DNA of 64,000 nucleotides from Aeriscardovia sp. (lineage in GTDB: Bacteria; Actinomycetota; Actinomycetes; Actinomycetales; Bifidobacteriaceae), in NCBI GenBank assembly GCA_017538895.1, contig JAFYHY010000060.1, positions 36,914 through 100,913 of the forward strand, in the 5' to 3' direction. Of this stretch, positions 10,238-20,274 are shown piece by piece. The first letter of the stretch is position 1, and every line of letters begins with the position of its first letter. The notes under the pieces were generated by a model that did no database searches, was not told the DNA's origin, and saw nothing but the letters and a program-made list of their open reading frames with translations. Made by a program: the position numbers and the translations under genes.

Positions 10238-10260
10238 TCCAACACCAACAAAAATAAAGA

Positions 10261-10310
10261 ATGGGTGAGGAGTGGTATTCATAATATTATGAATACCACT
10301 CCTCACCCAT
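10261..10310. terminator. perfect palindromic bidirectional terminator
   Basis: A 50-base perfect palindrome: the 25 bases 10261-10285 (beginning ATGGGTGAGGAGTGG) are exactly complementary to 10286-10310. It lies between convergent genes and is followed on the plus side by AGAAAAAAATTTTTTT. Confidence 0.85.
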
Positions 10311-10329
10311 ATATCAGAAAAAAATTTTT

Positions 10330-11295
10330 TTAACGAATCAGATTCGTTAACGGCTCATGAACAAACCATGCTCGCAAATTAGCACACACCAAATCAGTCG
10401 TCTTCTCAGCAGCCTCATACAAATGGAAATCACCACGAATATTACCAGCAATATGTGGCGTCACTATCAAATGAGGCACATCCCATAATTCAGAATCCGC
10501 TGATAATGGTTCATGAACAAAAACATCCAACCCAGCGCCAGCAAGATGATGATCAATCAACGCACTCACTAAGTCATGGAGAACAACGGAATTACCTCGT
10601 CCACCATTTAAGAAATAAGATCCATGTTTCATGGCAGTAAAGAAATCACTATTGAAAAGACCAGTTGTTTCCTCAGAATATGGGAGGAATGAGGCGACAA
10701 CGTCTGCTTGTCCCACATATTCGTGAAGATGATCCAAGGTAGTGACTTTCTCAAATGGAGTTATATCATCTGGAATATGACGCCTAAAGCCAATACAATG
10801 TGCTCCTAATGCGGAACAAAGTTGAGCAAACGCGGTTCCAATACTGCCAGCACCAACAACCAATACAGTAGCATTTGTCAGCGTACGTACCATACCTTCA
10901 TCATGCCATACATGCTTCGTTTGATTATCACGATAGATTTCAAGTTTCTTGAGCAAGCTTAAGAGCACCGCAAACATGTGTTCGGACACTTCTTGGCCAA
11001 AAGCACCACGAGCATTCGTAATCGTCGCTTGACGTGGGGTAATACCAGGAAGAATATACTTCTCAAACCCAACAACTGTTAACTGTAACCATTGCAACCG
11101 GGGACATTGGCTCACTGCTTCTGGCGTAAAGAATCCAATAATAATATCCGCTTGCATGAGCAAATCCATATCAGGATTATTCTCATCTGTCGCATAGAAG
11201 GTCACATAATCTGGGCATTCCTTCTGCATGCGATTAATCTCTAATGGTGAAAAAGTATTACTAACAACAACTGTTATTTCTTTATTATTAACCAT
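10330..11295 (-). CDS. D-isomer-specific 2-hydroxyacid dehydrogenase
   Basis: NAD(P)-dependent dehydrogenase of the D-2-hydroxyacid family (321 residues). The Rossmann motif is VVGAGSIGTAFAQL (about residues 146-159), followed by the substrate-binding LNGGRGNSV (about 229-237; the Arg is catalytic in the family), the acid in GLDVFVHEPL (about 257-266) and the catalytic His in TPHIAGN (about 282-288). The GxGxxG spacing and MltG-like absence of a regulatory domain fit the YfcN/GhrA-like short members. The substrate is unknown. It is transcribed toward the palindrome at 10261. Confidence 0.87.
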   Translation of the reverse strand: MVNNKEITVVVSNTFSPLEINRMQKECPDYVTFYATDENNPDMDLLMQADIIIGFFTPEAVSQCPRLQWLQLTVVGFEKYILPGITPRQATITNARGAFGQEVSEHMFAVLLSLLKKLEIYRDNQTKHVWHDEGMVRTLTNATVLVVGAGSIGTAFAQLCSALGAHCIGFRRHIPDDITPFEKVTTLDHLHEYVGQADVVASFLPYSEETTGLFNSDFFTAMKHGSYFLNGGRGNSVVLHDLVSALIDHHLAGAGLDVFVHEPLSADSELWDVPHLIVTPHIAGNIRGDFHLYEAAEKTTDLVCANLRAWFVHEPLTNLIR

Positions 11296-11347
11296 GAAGA
11301 CTTCTTTGTATTCTTTGTTTCATCCTACGTGTCATATCGTAACGCTT

Positions 11348-12238
11348 TTATTTTTCATCAGGAACACGTACTGGTAAATGGCTCATTAAATGATTCCAAT
11401 TATCAGACAGAATTGATGCAACTTCAGTATCCTGAGAAACGCAATTTTTCACTTGGCTGATTGCGTGAGACAACATGTCATAAGGATCATCAGATGCTGA
11501 TAAGTGTGCTAATGGCAGGTGCGAAGAGAAAAGAATATTATCCGCACCATACGTAGAAACCACTGTCGTTAGTAGACGAGGATCCATTAACGCAGTATCA
11601 CAATATACATGTGTCAGATGATTCTGTTGAATACTTTCAAAAAGAGACAGCACTTTGTCAGATGCAAACACGCCATGCGCAATCACTATGAGATGAGGAT
11701 ATTTCACAAAGTAGTCTTGACGAATACAGTTTAATAATACCTCGCAGATCTGATCAGCATCCGCATCAATCATCCATAACGGACGACTAATATCAGAAGC
11801 TGTTTTAAAAAGAGATTCAAAACAAGCACTACTTAAAAGATCATGATGATACATACTTGGAATCTGACCGCCAAGCAATGAATCAGAAGATGCAATATCC
11901 TCCATCAAAACTTTTTCTGCCTGTTCACTATGACCTAACGGTAGGGTAGCAATCGCACCTTCAAAAATTTCAGGATTATCAGCTACCAATTTTTTTAAAC
12001 CATTATTAATCTTTTTCAACGTACGTAGCGGCAATGATTCATCCAAACGACCCATACCAGGAAAAGCAATAATCTCCTGCGTCAAAGGAGGATTCGCAAG
12101 TAAACGATCATCCATATCAGTTAATAAATCATCATGAGGAAGACGAGGAAGAGACTTCGTTGACGGGGGAACAGCAAAAGTACACGTATCAACCGTAATA
12201 TTATTCATTTCAATCTCGTTTGTCATAACTGTTAGCAT
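11348..12238 (-). CDS. amidohydrolase-2 (ACMSD)-like protein with degenerate metal site
   Basis: A 296-residue protein that resembles the amidohydrolase-related decarboxylase family only in its second half: FVKYPHLIVIAHGVF matches the usual 'FP.LK.VIAHGG' strand, and GADNILFSSHLPL matches 'GADRILFGSDYP'. The N-terminal HxH metal ligands are absent (DTCTFAVPP there) and the essential Asp is replaced by Ser-His. It is therefore probably a non-catalytic or divergent relative. The start could be 12238 or the Met at 12226; neither has a clear ribosome site. Its start region faces pcrA divergently, 47 bases away. Confidence 0.5.
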   Translation of the reverse strand: MLTVMTNEIEMNNITVDTCTFAVPPSTKSLPRLPHDDLLTDMDDRLLANPPLTQEIIAFPGMGRLDESLPLRTLKKINNGLKKLVADNPEIFEGAIATLPLGHSEQAEKVLMEDIASSDSLLGGQIPSMYHHDLLSSACFESLFKTASDISRPLWMIDADADQICEVLLNCIRQDYFVKYPHLIVIAHGVFASDKVLSLFESIQQNHLTHVYCDTALMDPRLLTTVVSTYGADNILFSSHLPLAHLSASDDPYDMLSHAISQVKNCVSQDTEVASILSDNWNHLMSHLPVRVPDEK

Positions 12239-12285
12239 ATCAAGGAGAATGTATCCCCTCTATTAGTAATGAAAAGCGAAAAATA

Positions 12286-14652
12286 ATGAGCGAAGAATCC
12301 AATACGCAAGCAACCAGTACAATCGACACGTTACTCAGCGGCCTCAATAAAGAACAAGCTGAAGCAGTTACCAGCAACAGTCCAGCGTTACTTATCGCAG
12401 CTGGCGCAGGATCAGGAAAAACACGAGTCATTACCTACCGTATCGCATGGATTCTTAACCAAAAGAAAGCGAACCCCTCACAAATCCTCGCTATCACTTT
12501 CACCAACAAAGCGGCCACTGAAATGAAAGAACGCCTTCAAAAACTCATCGGTCCAGCAGCAAAAAACATGTGGATATCCACCTTCCACTCCGCCTGCGTC
12601 CGCATCCTTCGACACTGGCATGAAGCAGCAGAACTAGACCGCAACTTCACCATCTACGATCAACAAGATTCAGAAAAACTCATCAAAAATATTGAAAACG
12701 ACCTCAACATCGACAGTAAACAATACACACCACGATCTGTTCTCTCACAAATCTCACGATACAAAAACAAACTTCAAAACGCACAAGACATTCTCCACGA
12801 ATACAACCTCACCTATACACCAGGCGAATCACACGGATCACTCACCACCATCAACAAAGAACAAACCACCGCCTTCATCTACGCGGAATACCAACATCGA
12901 CTTCATACAGCTAATGCCATCGACTTCGACGACATCATCAACACCACCATCACCATCCTCCACAACAATCCCACTATCGCACACTACTACCAACAAAAAT
13001 TCACATACATCTTCGTCGACGAATACCAAGACACTAACTACGCACAATACACACTCATCCGAGAACTCGGAGGATACACCACAAACACACCCACACCACA
13101 CGCTAATATCACCGTTGTCGGCGACGCAGATCAATCAATCTACGCCTTCCGCGGAGCAGACATTAGCATCATCCGTAATTTCGAACACGACTTCCCACAA
13201 GCACACACCGTCTTCCTTGAACAAAACTACCGATCAACCCAAAACATCCTCGACGCAGCAAACGCCGTCATCGCAGTAGACCACCAAGGAAAAATCAAAA
13301 AACTCAGAACCAACTTCTCAAAAGGCGACCGCATCACAGGCTACGTCGCCAACACTGCAAAAAGCGAAGCAAAATACATCATCACCGAAATAAAACACCT
13401 ACACCAGGAACAACACATCCCATACAGTGACATCGCTATCATGTACCGCACCAACGCACAATCACGCTACCTCGAAGAAGCACTTACCAAAGTACCAATC
13501 CCATACCAACTCATCGGAGGAACACGATTCTACGACAGACAAGAAATCAAAGACGCACTCGCATATTTACGTGTTATTGCAAATCCTAATGATGATATTA
13601 GTTTGCAACGAATTCTCAATGTGCCACATCGTGGTATTGGTAAGCAAACAGAACAAACAGTTATGGAGTATGCGCGTCAGAAGACGCTATCATTCTGGAC
13701 TGCTTTACATCAGGTAGCAGATTTTCCTGTAGCATCACATAGTCAGAAAAAAATTGAGTCTTTCATTCACCTGATTGAAGGATTTATCACTAGTAATCGT
13801 CAGGGTATACAACCATCAGCATTATTGGATACGATTCTTCATGATACTGGTTTGCTTGATGAATTACGTCAAGCGGCAACCGTTAATGTTCAAGAGGAAA
13901 ATCGTCTTGAGAACCTCGCGCAGTTACAGTCTATTGCTGAGGAATATGAAAAGTCAGCAGAAGAACCCGCTCTTAATGATTTCCTTGAATTAATATCTTT
14001 ATCGAGTGAGTTAGATCAGCTGACTGATACAAGTGATGGTGCTGTTATTTTAATGACTCTGCATACAGCAAAGGGACTGGAATATCCTGTTGTTTTCCTT
14101 TGCGGTTTTGAAGAAGGATTGTTCCCTCATATTCGATCTCTTAATAATGAGAATGAGCTTGCTGAAGAACGACGTTTAGCCTATGTTGGTATTACGCGTG
14201 CAAAACAGAAACTGTATATTACGCGTGCACAACAACGATCACAGTGGGGAAGAGTAGAAGAATCGGAAGAAAGTCGTTTCTTAACAGATATCAAAGATAT
14301 GATTGATTGGAATTTTGAGGCTCCTCAACCGATGCATAAGTATCATTCCTATGATCAATCATCCTGGAACCATTCCTCATGGAATAACCATGCGTCGTAT
14401 TCTCATGAATCATCCTCTTCTATGCAAAAGAGTAAGCCAGTCATCTCACGACATATAGAGGTTTCTTATTCAGTATCACGACCTACAAAACCTGCAAATC
14501 AACAAAGTTTTGCTCCAGGGGATCGCGTGACACATGATTCATATGGTTTAGGTAAAGTCCTCGCAACTGATGGTAAAACCGTCACTGTTGATTTTGGATC
14601 TGATGGTGTCAAACGATTACTGATTCGATTAGCCCCATTAGAAAAGCTATAA
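12286..14652 (+). CDS. pcrA: ATP-dependent 3'-5' DNA helicase PcrA/UvrD
   Basis: Superfamily 1A helicase (788 residues) acting in nucleotide excision repair, mismatch repair and clearing of RecA filaments. Motifs in order: AAGAGSGKTRVI (Walker A, about residue 38), Ia ITFTNKAATEM, II FVDEYQDTN (about 245), III VGDADQSIYAFRG, IV LEQNYRS, V MTLHTAKGLEYPVVF (about 590), VI RRLAYVGITRAK (about 625). A C-terminal Tudor-like domain (GDRVTHDSYGLGKV) is the RNA-polymerase-binding module of PcrA/UvrD. At 13555 codon usage switches abruptly: of 42 codons before it about 40 end in A or C, of 28 after it only 7 do. The protein is continuous across the switch, so this is not a fusion or frameshift. Confidence 0.95.
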   Translation: MSEESNTQATSTIDTLLSGLNKEQAEAVTSNSPALLIAAGAGSGKTRVITYRIAWILNQKKANPSQILAITFTNKAATEMKERLQKLIGPAAKNMWISTFHSACVRILRHWHEAAELDRNFTIYDQQDSEKLIKNIENDLNIDSKQYTPRSVLSQISRYKNKLQNAQDILHEYNLTYTPGESHGSLTTINKEQTTAFIYAEYQHRLHTANAIDFDDIINTTITILHNNPTIAHYYQQKFTYIFVDEYQDTNYAQYTLIRELGGYTTNTPTPHANITVVGDADQSIYAFRGADISIIRNFEHDFPQAHTVFLEQNYRSTQNILDAANAVIAVDHQGKIKKLRTNFSKGDRITGYVANTAKSEAKYIITEIKHLHQEQHIPYSDIAIMYRTNAQSRYLEEALTKVPIPYQLIGGTRFYDRQEIKDALAYLRVIANPNDDISLQRILNVPHRGIGKQTEQTVMEYARQKTLSFWTALHQVADFPVASHSQKKIESFIHLIEGFITSNRQGIQPSALLDTILHDTGLLDELRQAATVNVQEENRLENLAQLQSIAEEYEKSAEEPALNDFLELISLSSELDQLTDTSDGAVILMTLHTAKGLEYPVVFLCGFEEGLFPHIRSLNNENELAEERRLAYVGITRAKQKLYITRAQQRSQWGRVEESEESRFLTDIKDMIDWNFEAPQPMHKYHSYDQSSWNHSSWNNHASYSHESSSSMQKSKPVISRHIEVSYSVSRPTKPANQQSFAPGDRVTHDSYGLGKVLATDGKTVTVDFGSDGVKRLLIRLAPLEKL
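13555..13562 (+). repeat. strand-switch octamer GCACTCGC in pcrA
   Basis: A+C is 71% in the 114 bases just left (hand count) and about 48% in the 120 bases right. The A/C-rich block starts near 12290 and strengthens toward the octamer. Here the octamer encodes Ala-Leu-Ala. Confidence 0.85.
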
Positions 14653-14852
14653 GTTGTACCGTCATGCTTTTAAACTAAGACAGATTACTAAAAAAATAGT
14701 AATCTCCTGGAGTCTTAGCCCATCAACGGTCCGATACTTCTGCATTGAGAAGTATTGAGTTCTAAGTAACTATATTGCGTTGGAGAGGCCTGACTCAAGT
14801 AAATAGAACTATTTACTTTCGTCCAAATAACGACAGATAGTAAGGAAAATAT
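14653..14852 (+). promoter_or_regulatory. structured leader of rpsD
   Basis: A 200-base gap before rpsD holds three hairpins. The first is two-tiered: CTAAGAC (14675-14681) with GTCTTAG (14712-14718), enclosing AGATTACTA (14682-14690) with TAGTAATCT (14697-14705). The second pairs ATACTTCT (14734-14741) with AGAAGTAT (14748-14755). The third pairs AAGTAAATAG (14797-14806) with CTATTTACTT (14809-14818). The first may also end pcrA transcription. S4 represses its own synthesis through leader RNA in several bacteria, so an autoregulatory leader is plausible, but I do not recognise a known S4 consensus. Confidence 0.4.
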
Positions 14853-15479
14853 ATGTCTAATGTACAACGTGCGCGCCGTCAGGTTCGTTTGTCCCGCGCA
14901 TTGGGAATCGTATTAACTCCAAAGGCACAGCGCTTATTCGAAAAGCGTCCTTATGCTCCAGGTGAGCATGGTCGTAACCGTCGTCGTACCGAGTCCGATT
15001 ACGCAGTTCGTCTCCGTGAAAAGCAACGTCTTCGCGCTCAGTATGGTATTTCCGAGAAGCAGTTGCGTGCATCTTACGCACGTGCAACTCGTGCTGCAGG
15101 CCAGACTGGTAACGCAATGATCGTTGATCTTGAGTGCCGTTTGGATGCTCTTGTTCTTCGTGCAGGCATCGCTCGCACCATCGCTCAGGCACGTCAGTTC
15201 GTTGTCCACCGTCACATCATGGTTGATGGCAACATCGTTGACCGCCCAAGCTTCAAGGTCAAGGTTGGACAGACCATTCAGGTCAAGCCAAAGAGCCAGA
15301 CCATGGTCCCATTCCAGATTGCTGCTGAAGGAACACACCAAGATGTTCTCCCAACAGTTCCTGGATACTTGGATGTTGACATTGCCCAGTTGAAGGCTAC
15401 CTTAACTCGTAAGCCAGAAGCTACTGAGGTCCCAATCCAGATCAATATTCAGTACGTTGTCGAATACTACGCACGCTGA
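14853..15479 (+). CDS. rpsD: 30S ribosomal protein S4
   Basis: Primary 16S rRNA-binding protein of the small subunit (208 residues). It has the basic N-terminus ([11 protein letters not shown]), the YAPGEHGR segment, the S4 RNA-binding domain ([31 protein letters not shown] region, about 90-130) and the C-terminal QYVVEYYAR. Codon choice is that of a highly expressed gene (CGT, GGT). AAGGAAAATAT precedes the ATG. It ends before a strong terminator. Confidence 0.97.
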   Translation: MSNVQRARRQVRLSRALGIVLTPKAQRLFEKRPYAPGEHGRNRRRTESDYAVRLREKQRLRAQYGISEKQLRASYARATRAAGQTGNAMIVDLECRLDALVLRAGIARTIAQARQFVVHRHIMVDGNIVDRPSFKVKVGQTIQVKPKSQTMVPFQIAAEGTHQDVLPTVPGYLDVDIAQLKATLTRKPEATEVPIQINIQYVVEYYAR

Positions 15480-15505
15480 TAACTAACTTTTCAATCAGTT
15501 ACATG

Positions 15506-15546
15506 TATGGGGGGAAATATCTGTCAGATGTTTCCCCCCATATGTT
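15506..15546 (+). terminator. intrinsic terminator of rpsD
   Basis: TATGGGGGGAAA (15506-15517) pairs perfectly with TTTCCCCCCATA (15531-15542), with a 13-base loop, followed by TGTTTTG. Confidence 0.85.
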
Positions 15547-15564
15547 TTGTGTCATAATCAAATT

Positions 15565-16245
15565 ATGCTTCTTCATCTTTTTCTTGTCCGTCACGGTCAA
15601 ACCTACTTCAACCGATACAACCGCATGCAAGGATGGTCTAATTCACCACTAACTAATAAAGGTCAACAGGATGCGCTTCATGCTGCACAAGCTCTCCATG
15701 CTATTCATTTCTCAGCAGCATACTCATCTGATATGACCCGAGCTGAACAAACCGCAAGCACTATCTTACGTAAAAATGAGACTGCTTCAGAAAACTTACT
15801 CTGTGTCAGCCCTTATTTCAGAGAACAATTCTACGGTTATTTCGAAGGGCAAGACATTAACATGAGTTGGTATGCTGTTGGCGCACCACATGGAGCAAAA
15901 ACATACCAAGATATTGTCAACCAATATGGTCTTGCCGCTACAAAAGACTTTATGAAAGAAGCTGACCCATTCCATGATGCAGAAAATAATCATGAGTATT
16001 GGGAACGCATTCAACAAGGGTTTCGTCTCATTGCTCACGATGCACAATCATTCCAACAATCTGATAGCGAGCACAATATCTTGATTGTCACCCATAGCAA
16101 TACATTGATGAATCTTATCCAACGGTTTAATTCCAAAAATGTTTCCATTCCAGGTAAACCGCAAAACGGGTCCGTTATTATCGCCACTTTTGATACAGAC
16201 AAAGATTTTGCTCACAGTATCGAAATTGATTCTTATACTGAGTAA
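15565..16245 (+). CDS. histidine phosphatase (phosphoglycerate mutase-like) family protein
   Basis: A 227-residue histidine-phosphatase-superfamily protein with the phospho-acceptor motif LFLVRHGQTYFN near the N-terminus, the second-arginine segment (SSDMTRAEQTA), an acidic EQFYGYFEG segment, and the second active-site His in ILIVTHSNTL (about residues 174-183). Such enzymes act as broad phosphatases or cofactor-dependent mutases; specificity is unknown. I choose the ATG at 15565 because an upstream TTG would add six residues not usual for the family. Confidence 0.82.
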   Translation: MLLHLFLVRHGQTYFNRYNRMQGWSNSPLTNKGQQDALHAAQALHAIHFSAAYSSDMTRAEQTASTILRKNETASENLLCVSPYFREQFYGYFEGQDINMSWYAVGAPHGAKTYQDIVNQYGLAATKDFMKEADPFHDAENNHEYWERIQQGFRLIAHDAQSFQQSDSEHNILIVTHSNTLMNLIQRFNSKNVSIPGKPQNGSVIIATFDTDKDFAHSIEIDSYTE

Positions 16246-16364
16246 ATTTCGTTACATCAGATGATCTGAGTTGAGTCTGTGTTGTAAAGTAGCATAAATC
16301 AGACTGTTTTATAAACAAATTACTATAACCATTTGTGAAAAGTGGTCCTAAAAGGGGAGAAGTC

Positions 16365-16757
16365 ATGAGTATTGGTGCAATCGCAGGATTGATTGCTGCC
16401 ATTGTGTTTGCTGTTCTTGCAGGTGTGATGATCTATCCTTTGATTCGTCTTGGAAAGCTTTTTGACACGATTGCTAACACCATTCAAGATGCCGGCAATC
16501 ACGCAATCCCTGCACTCGACAAAGGAGTTGAAACAGTATCTCACATCAATAAAACCTTATCTGATGTCAATGAGATTTCTGATTCAGTTCAATACACTGC
16601 AAAGAACGTAAGTGCATTAGGCGATTTATATACATCCATATTAGGCAAACCGATCATTAAAATTGCTTCGTTCTTCTGGGCTTTAAAGCAAACGTTGGGA
16701 TCTTTCATACATGGTACAAAAAAGACCTCAGCCAAACATGAGATGCCTGAGGAGTAA
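16365..16757 (+). CDS. DUF948-family membrane protein
   Basis: A 130-residue protein with one N-terminal membrane segment (residues 3-25) followed by a helical stretch (GKLFDTIANTI... DKGVETVSHINKTLSDVN), as in DUF948 proteins that commonly precede alaS in actinobacteria. GGGGAG seven bases upstream selects the ATG at 16365 rather than 16335. Function unknown; the orientation suggests an anchored cytoplasmic or extracytoplasmic coiled coil. It is probably co-transcribed with the next small gene and alaS. Confidence 0.78.
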   Translation: MSIGAIAGLIAAIVFAVLAGVMIYPLIRLGKLFDTIANTIQDAGNHAIPALDKGVETVSHINKTLSDVNEISDSVQYTAKNVSALGDLYTSILGKPIIKIASFFWALKQTLGSFIHGTKKTSAKHEMPEE

Positions 16758-16760
16758 GTT

Positions 16761-16997
16761 GTGAAACGAATTTTTTGGATCACTATTGGTATTGGAATCG
16801 GTGTCACGTCAGTAGTTAAAATTCAAAACTATGTGAAAAAGTATGCTGATACTTTAATCGAACACACTCCTCTAAACTCAAGTGATGATTTGCTGCTTTT
16901 GCAAAAGACAGTTGAAACATTCTGTTCTGACTTCCAAAAGAATATGCATCAGCGTGAAACTGAACTTAATACAAAACTTATGGAAAAGCAAAAGTAA
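16761..16997 (+). CDS. small membrane protein between DUF948 gene and alaS
   Basis: A 78-residue protein starting at GTG three bases after the DUF948 stop. It has a short hydrophobic segment (FWITIGIGIGVTSVV, residues 5-19) and a charged helical tail. It resembles the small DUF6167-type proteins found at this position in actinobacteria, but the match is by context and shape only. Function unknown. Confidence 0.6.
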   Translation: MKRIFWITIGIGIGVTSVVKIQNYVKKYADTLIEHTPLNSSDDLLLLQKTVETFCSDFQKNMHQRETELNTKLMEKQK

Positions 16998-17047
16998 TCT
17001 TTGCATTATAGTTTTGCTCATTCATAGTCTATAAAAGGATAAAATAT

Positions 17048-19732
17048 ATGCGTACATCAGAAGTTGCAAGGCGATTTCTCAAGTATTTTGAAGGCAAAGG
17101 ACATCTTGTTGCTCCATCTGCTTCCTTGGTATCTCCAAATCCAACAACATTATTCACGATTGCTGGCATGGTTCCTTTCATTCCTTACCTTCTTGGAGAA
17201 CAGACACCTCCTTGCACACGAATGGCAAGTCAACAGAAATGTGTTCGTACCCTCGATATTGATGAAGTTGGTAAAACAACCCGTCACGGTACCTTCTTCC
17301 AAATGCTTGGAAACTTCTCTTTTGGTGACTATTTCAAAGAAGAAGCTATTCATTACGCTTGGGAACTGTTAACCACATCACAGGATGATGGAGGCTACGG
17401 TTTTGACCCATCTGTTCTTTGGATCACTGTTTTTGAAAATGATACTGAAACAAAAGATATTTGGGTAAAAGAAGGCGCTGATCCAAACCACATTCAAAAG
17501 CTTGGCATGGAAGACAACTTCTGGACTACCGGTGGTCCTGGTCCTGGCGGCCCATGCTCAGAAATTTATGTTGATCGCGGTCCTCAATACGGTAAAGACG
17601 GTGGCCCAATTGCTGACGACAACCGTTATATTGAAATTTGGGACCTTGTCTTTGAAAACTATGAAGTTGACAATGTTCGTTCCAAAACTGATCTCCACAT
17701 TGTTGGTGAATTAAAGAACAAGAACATTGATACCGGTATGGGACTCGAACGAGTTGCTTACCTCTTACAAAACAAAGAGAACATTTACGAAACAGACGAA
17801 ATATTCCCAGTCATTGAAGCGGCAGAAAAGTTATCAGGATGCCATTATGGTGATTCTGAAGAAAACGATATTCGCTTACGTATCGTCGCTGACCACGTTC
17901 GCTCTGCATTAATGATTATGAGCGATGGTGTTAAACCATCAAACTTGAGTCGTGGATACGTTCTTCGCCGTTTACTCCGTCGCGTTATCCGCTCAATGCG
18001 CATGCTTGGCGTCAATGAACCAACCTTGCCAACCTTGTTAGAAGTCTCTAAAGACGTGATGAAGCTTAGCTATCCAGAACTGGAAGAAAAGTTCGACGAT
18101 ATCGCTCGCATCGCTGCTACTGAAGAAAATAACTTCCGCAAAACCCTCAATAAAGGTATTGAAATTTTCGATCTTGCAGCACAAAAAGCTAAAGCAGAAA
18201 ACCGTACCGTCATCAGTGGTGAAGAGGCCTTCCAACTGCATGATACCTATGGTTTCCCAATCGAATTAACTATTGAAATGGCTCATGAACAGGAGCTCAC
18301 TGTTGATGAAGATCGTTTCCATGAGTTAATGCAAGAACAAAAGAACCGTGCTCGTCAAGATGCCCGTAATAAGCGACATAACGTTGACTTAAGCGTTTAT
18401 GATGACTTCAAGAAAACGATGACCACATCACAAACATTCCTTGGATATACAGAACATTCTGCCCAAGGAACTGTTCTCGGCATTTTCACTGATCAAGGAT
18501 CAGTCAAACATGTCTCTGCGCCAGCAAGCGTTGAAGTTGTTCTTGATCGCACTCCTTTTTACGCTGAAAAAGGTGGACAGCTCGCAGATAAAGGTCAATT
18601 AACAACGGTTGATGGCACCACTCTTGATGTTGATGATGTTCAAACAGTCATTAAAGATCTCGTTATCCATCGCTGCCAATTGACCGATGGTGAATTAAAT
18701 GTTGGTGATACAGTCACTGCAACAATCGATTCTGATCGTCGCGCTGCATTAGCACGTTCTCATACTGCTACCCATATGCTTCACCAGACTTTACGTGATG
18801 TCCTTGGCCCACAAGCAGTACAACGTGGTTCTGTTGTCGCACCAGATTATTTGCATTTTGATTACCAAGCTGATCAAGCGCCATCAAAAGAGACCTTACG
18901 TCGTATCGAAGTACTCGTTAACCAACATATTTATGAAAATATGCCAGTGAGCGTTGAAGAAATGCCAATTGATCAAGCACTTGAAATGGGTGCTATGCAT
19001 CTCTTCGGCGATAAATACGGTGATATTGTGCGCGTCGTTACTATTGGTAATCACACTGCTTGGAGTCGTGAATTATGCGGAGGCACACACCTAAAGAACT
19101 CTGTTCAAGTTGGTTCCTTCGTTATTCTTTCTGATAGCTCTAACGGTTCAGGTATCCGTCGTATTGACGCTTACTGTGGTGAAAAAGCATATGAGTTCTA
19201 CGCACAACAACATGCTCTTGTTTCTGAATTATCTGAGAACCTTAACGTTTGTGCCGATGATTTGTCTTCTCGACTCAACCAATTGTTAGAAGAGAACAAG
19301 GATATTAAGAAACAATTAGCAAAACTACAAGTTCAGCAGTTGAATGCTCTTGTTCCAGAGATCATTGCGCAAGCTTCCACCTACTCAGACCAATACAACT
19401 ATGCAATGAAGAATATTGGCAATATTAACGATGTAGATGCAATCCGTTCTATTGTCACGAATATTCGTGAACAATTAGGAAATGCTAAACCATCTATCGT
19501 GGCATTATCAGGCATAAGTGATAGCAACCGACCTCTCATTTTTGTTGCCATTAATAAGGCTGCACAATCTCAGGGTATTAAAGCTGGTGCACTGGTCAGT
19601 ACTGCTTCCAAGATCCTTGGCGGCGGTGGCGGTGGTCGTCCTGATTTCGCTCAGGGGGGCGGTAAAGACCCAGAAAAAATCAATGATGCATTACAGCAAA
19701 TAGCTCAAGAAATCAGCAAGGTATTTGCATAA
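17048..19732 (+). CDS. alaS: alanyl-tRNA synthetase
   Basis: Class II synthetase charging tRNA-Ala (894 residues, full length). The aminoacylation domain occupies about residues 1-450 (motif 2 around [28 protein letters not shown]). The editing domain carries the metal-binding HTATHMLH (about 577-584) and CGGTH (about 676-680). The C-Ala domain ends with [26 protein letters not shown] precedes the ATG. The stop codon overlaps the ruvX start by one base. Confidence 0.97.
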   Translation: MRTSEVARRFLKYFEGKGHLVAPSASLVSPNPTTLFTIAGMVPFIPYLLGEQTPPCTRMASQQKCVRTLDIDEVGKTTRHGTFFQMLGNFSFGDYFKEEAIHYAWELLTTSQDDGGYGFDPSVLWITVFENDTETKDIWVKEGADPNHIQKLGMEDNFWTTGGPGPGGPCSEIYVDRGPQYGKDGGPIADDNRYIEIWDLVFENYEVDNVRSKTDLHIVGELKNKNIDTGMGLERVAYLLQNKENIYETDEIFPVIEAAEKLSGCHYGDSEENDIRLRIVADHVRSALMIMSDGVKPSNLSRGYVLRRLLRRVIRSMRMLGVNEPTLPTLLEVSKDVMKLSYPELEEKFDDIARIAATEENNFRKTLNKGIEIFDLAAQKAKAENRTVISGEEAFQLHDTYGFPIELTIEMAHEQELTVDEDRFHELMQEQKNRARQDARNKRHNVDLSVYDDFKKTMTTSQTFLGYTEHSAQGTVLGIFTDQGSVKHVSAPASVEVVLDRTPFYAEKGGQLADKGQLTTVDGTTLDVDDVQTVIKDLVIHRCQLTDGELNVGDTVTATIDSDRRAALARSHTATHMLHQTLRDVLGPQAVQRGSVVAPDYLHFDYQADQAPSKETLRRIEVLVNQHIYENMPVSVEEMPIDQALEMGAMHLFGDKYGDIVRVVTIGNHTAWSRELCGGTHLKNSVQVGSFVILSDSSNGSGIRRIDAYCGEKAYEFYAQQHALVSELSENLNVCADDLSSRLNQLLEENKDIKKQLAKLQVQQLNALVPEIIAQASTYSDQYNYAMKNIGNINDVDAIRSIVTNIREQLGNAKPSIVALSGISDSNRPLIFVAINKAAQSQGIKAGALVSTASKILGGGGGGRPDFAQGGGKDPEKINDALQQIAQEISKVFA

Positions 19733-20223
19733 TGTCTATTTGGTTAGGTGTCGATTTAGGCAACGCGAGAGTTGGTCTCGCGTTGTCTGACCCTGAACTT
19801 AGCATGGCCTATCCTATAGGAAATATTAAAGTTCTTCATGACTATTTCGCTGCATTTGATCAAATATTAGAAACAATACGCGATTATCATGTAGAACATG
19901 TTGTTATAGGATATCCATTGAATATGGATGGGTCCGTTGGAAAAGCAGCTAAAAAAGCTCAGCGGTGGGCCCATCAGCTAGAAGTTCGTTTCCAGCAATT
20001 TATTACGTATGGATATAACCTGGAAATGTGGGGAGTTAGTAATTCACCGGAGGATCTTGTGATCTCACTACAAGATGAACGTCTTACCACCGTGAGCGCG
20101 CACCGTCAGCTACGCACCGCGGGTTATCTTGAAGAGAAACATCGTCCTATGGTAGATCAGCAATCCGCTGTTTTAATTTTGCAAACAGCATTAGAGAAGC
20201 ATCAACGTCACATTAATGCGTAA
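19732..20223 (+). CDS. ruvX: RuvX/YqgF-type Holliday junction resolvase
   Basis: A 163-residue RNase H-fold protein of the YqgF family. GVDLGNARVGLALSD (residues 5-19) carries the first catalytic Asp, HVVIGYPLNMDGSVG (about 54-68) the second strand, and QDERLTTVSAHRQL the Glu-containing segment. The family acts in rRNA maturation and possibly junction resolution. It contains an insertion (FITYGYNLEMWGVSNSPED) before the DERLT motif that lengthens it slightly. Translationally coupled to alaS. Confidence 0.87.
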   Translation: MSIWLGVDLGNARVGLALSDPELSMAYPIGNIKVLHDYFAAFDQILETIRDYHVEHVVIGYPLNMDGSVGKAAKKAQRWAHQLEVRFQQFITYGYNLEMWGVSNSPEDLVISLQDERLTTVSAHRQLRTAGYLEEKHRPMVDQQSAVLILQTALEKHQRHINA

Positions 20224-20274
20224 ACAGTAGTTTTGTGCGGTAAATTTGCGGCAAGAGCGTTCGAAAGATAACAC

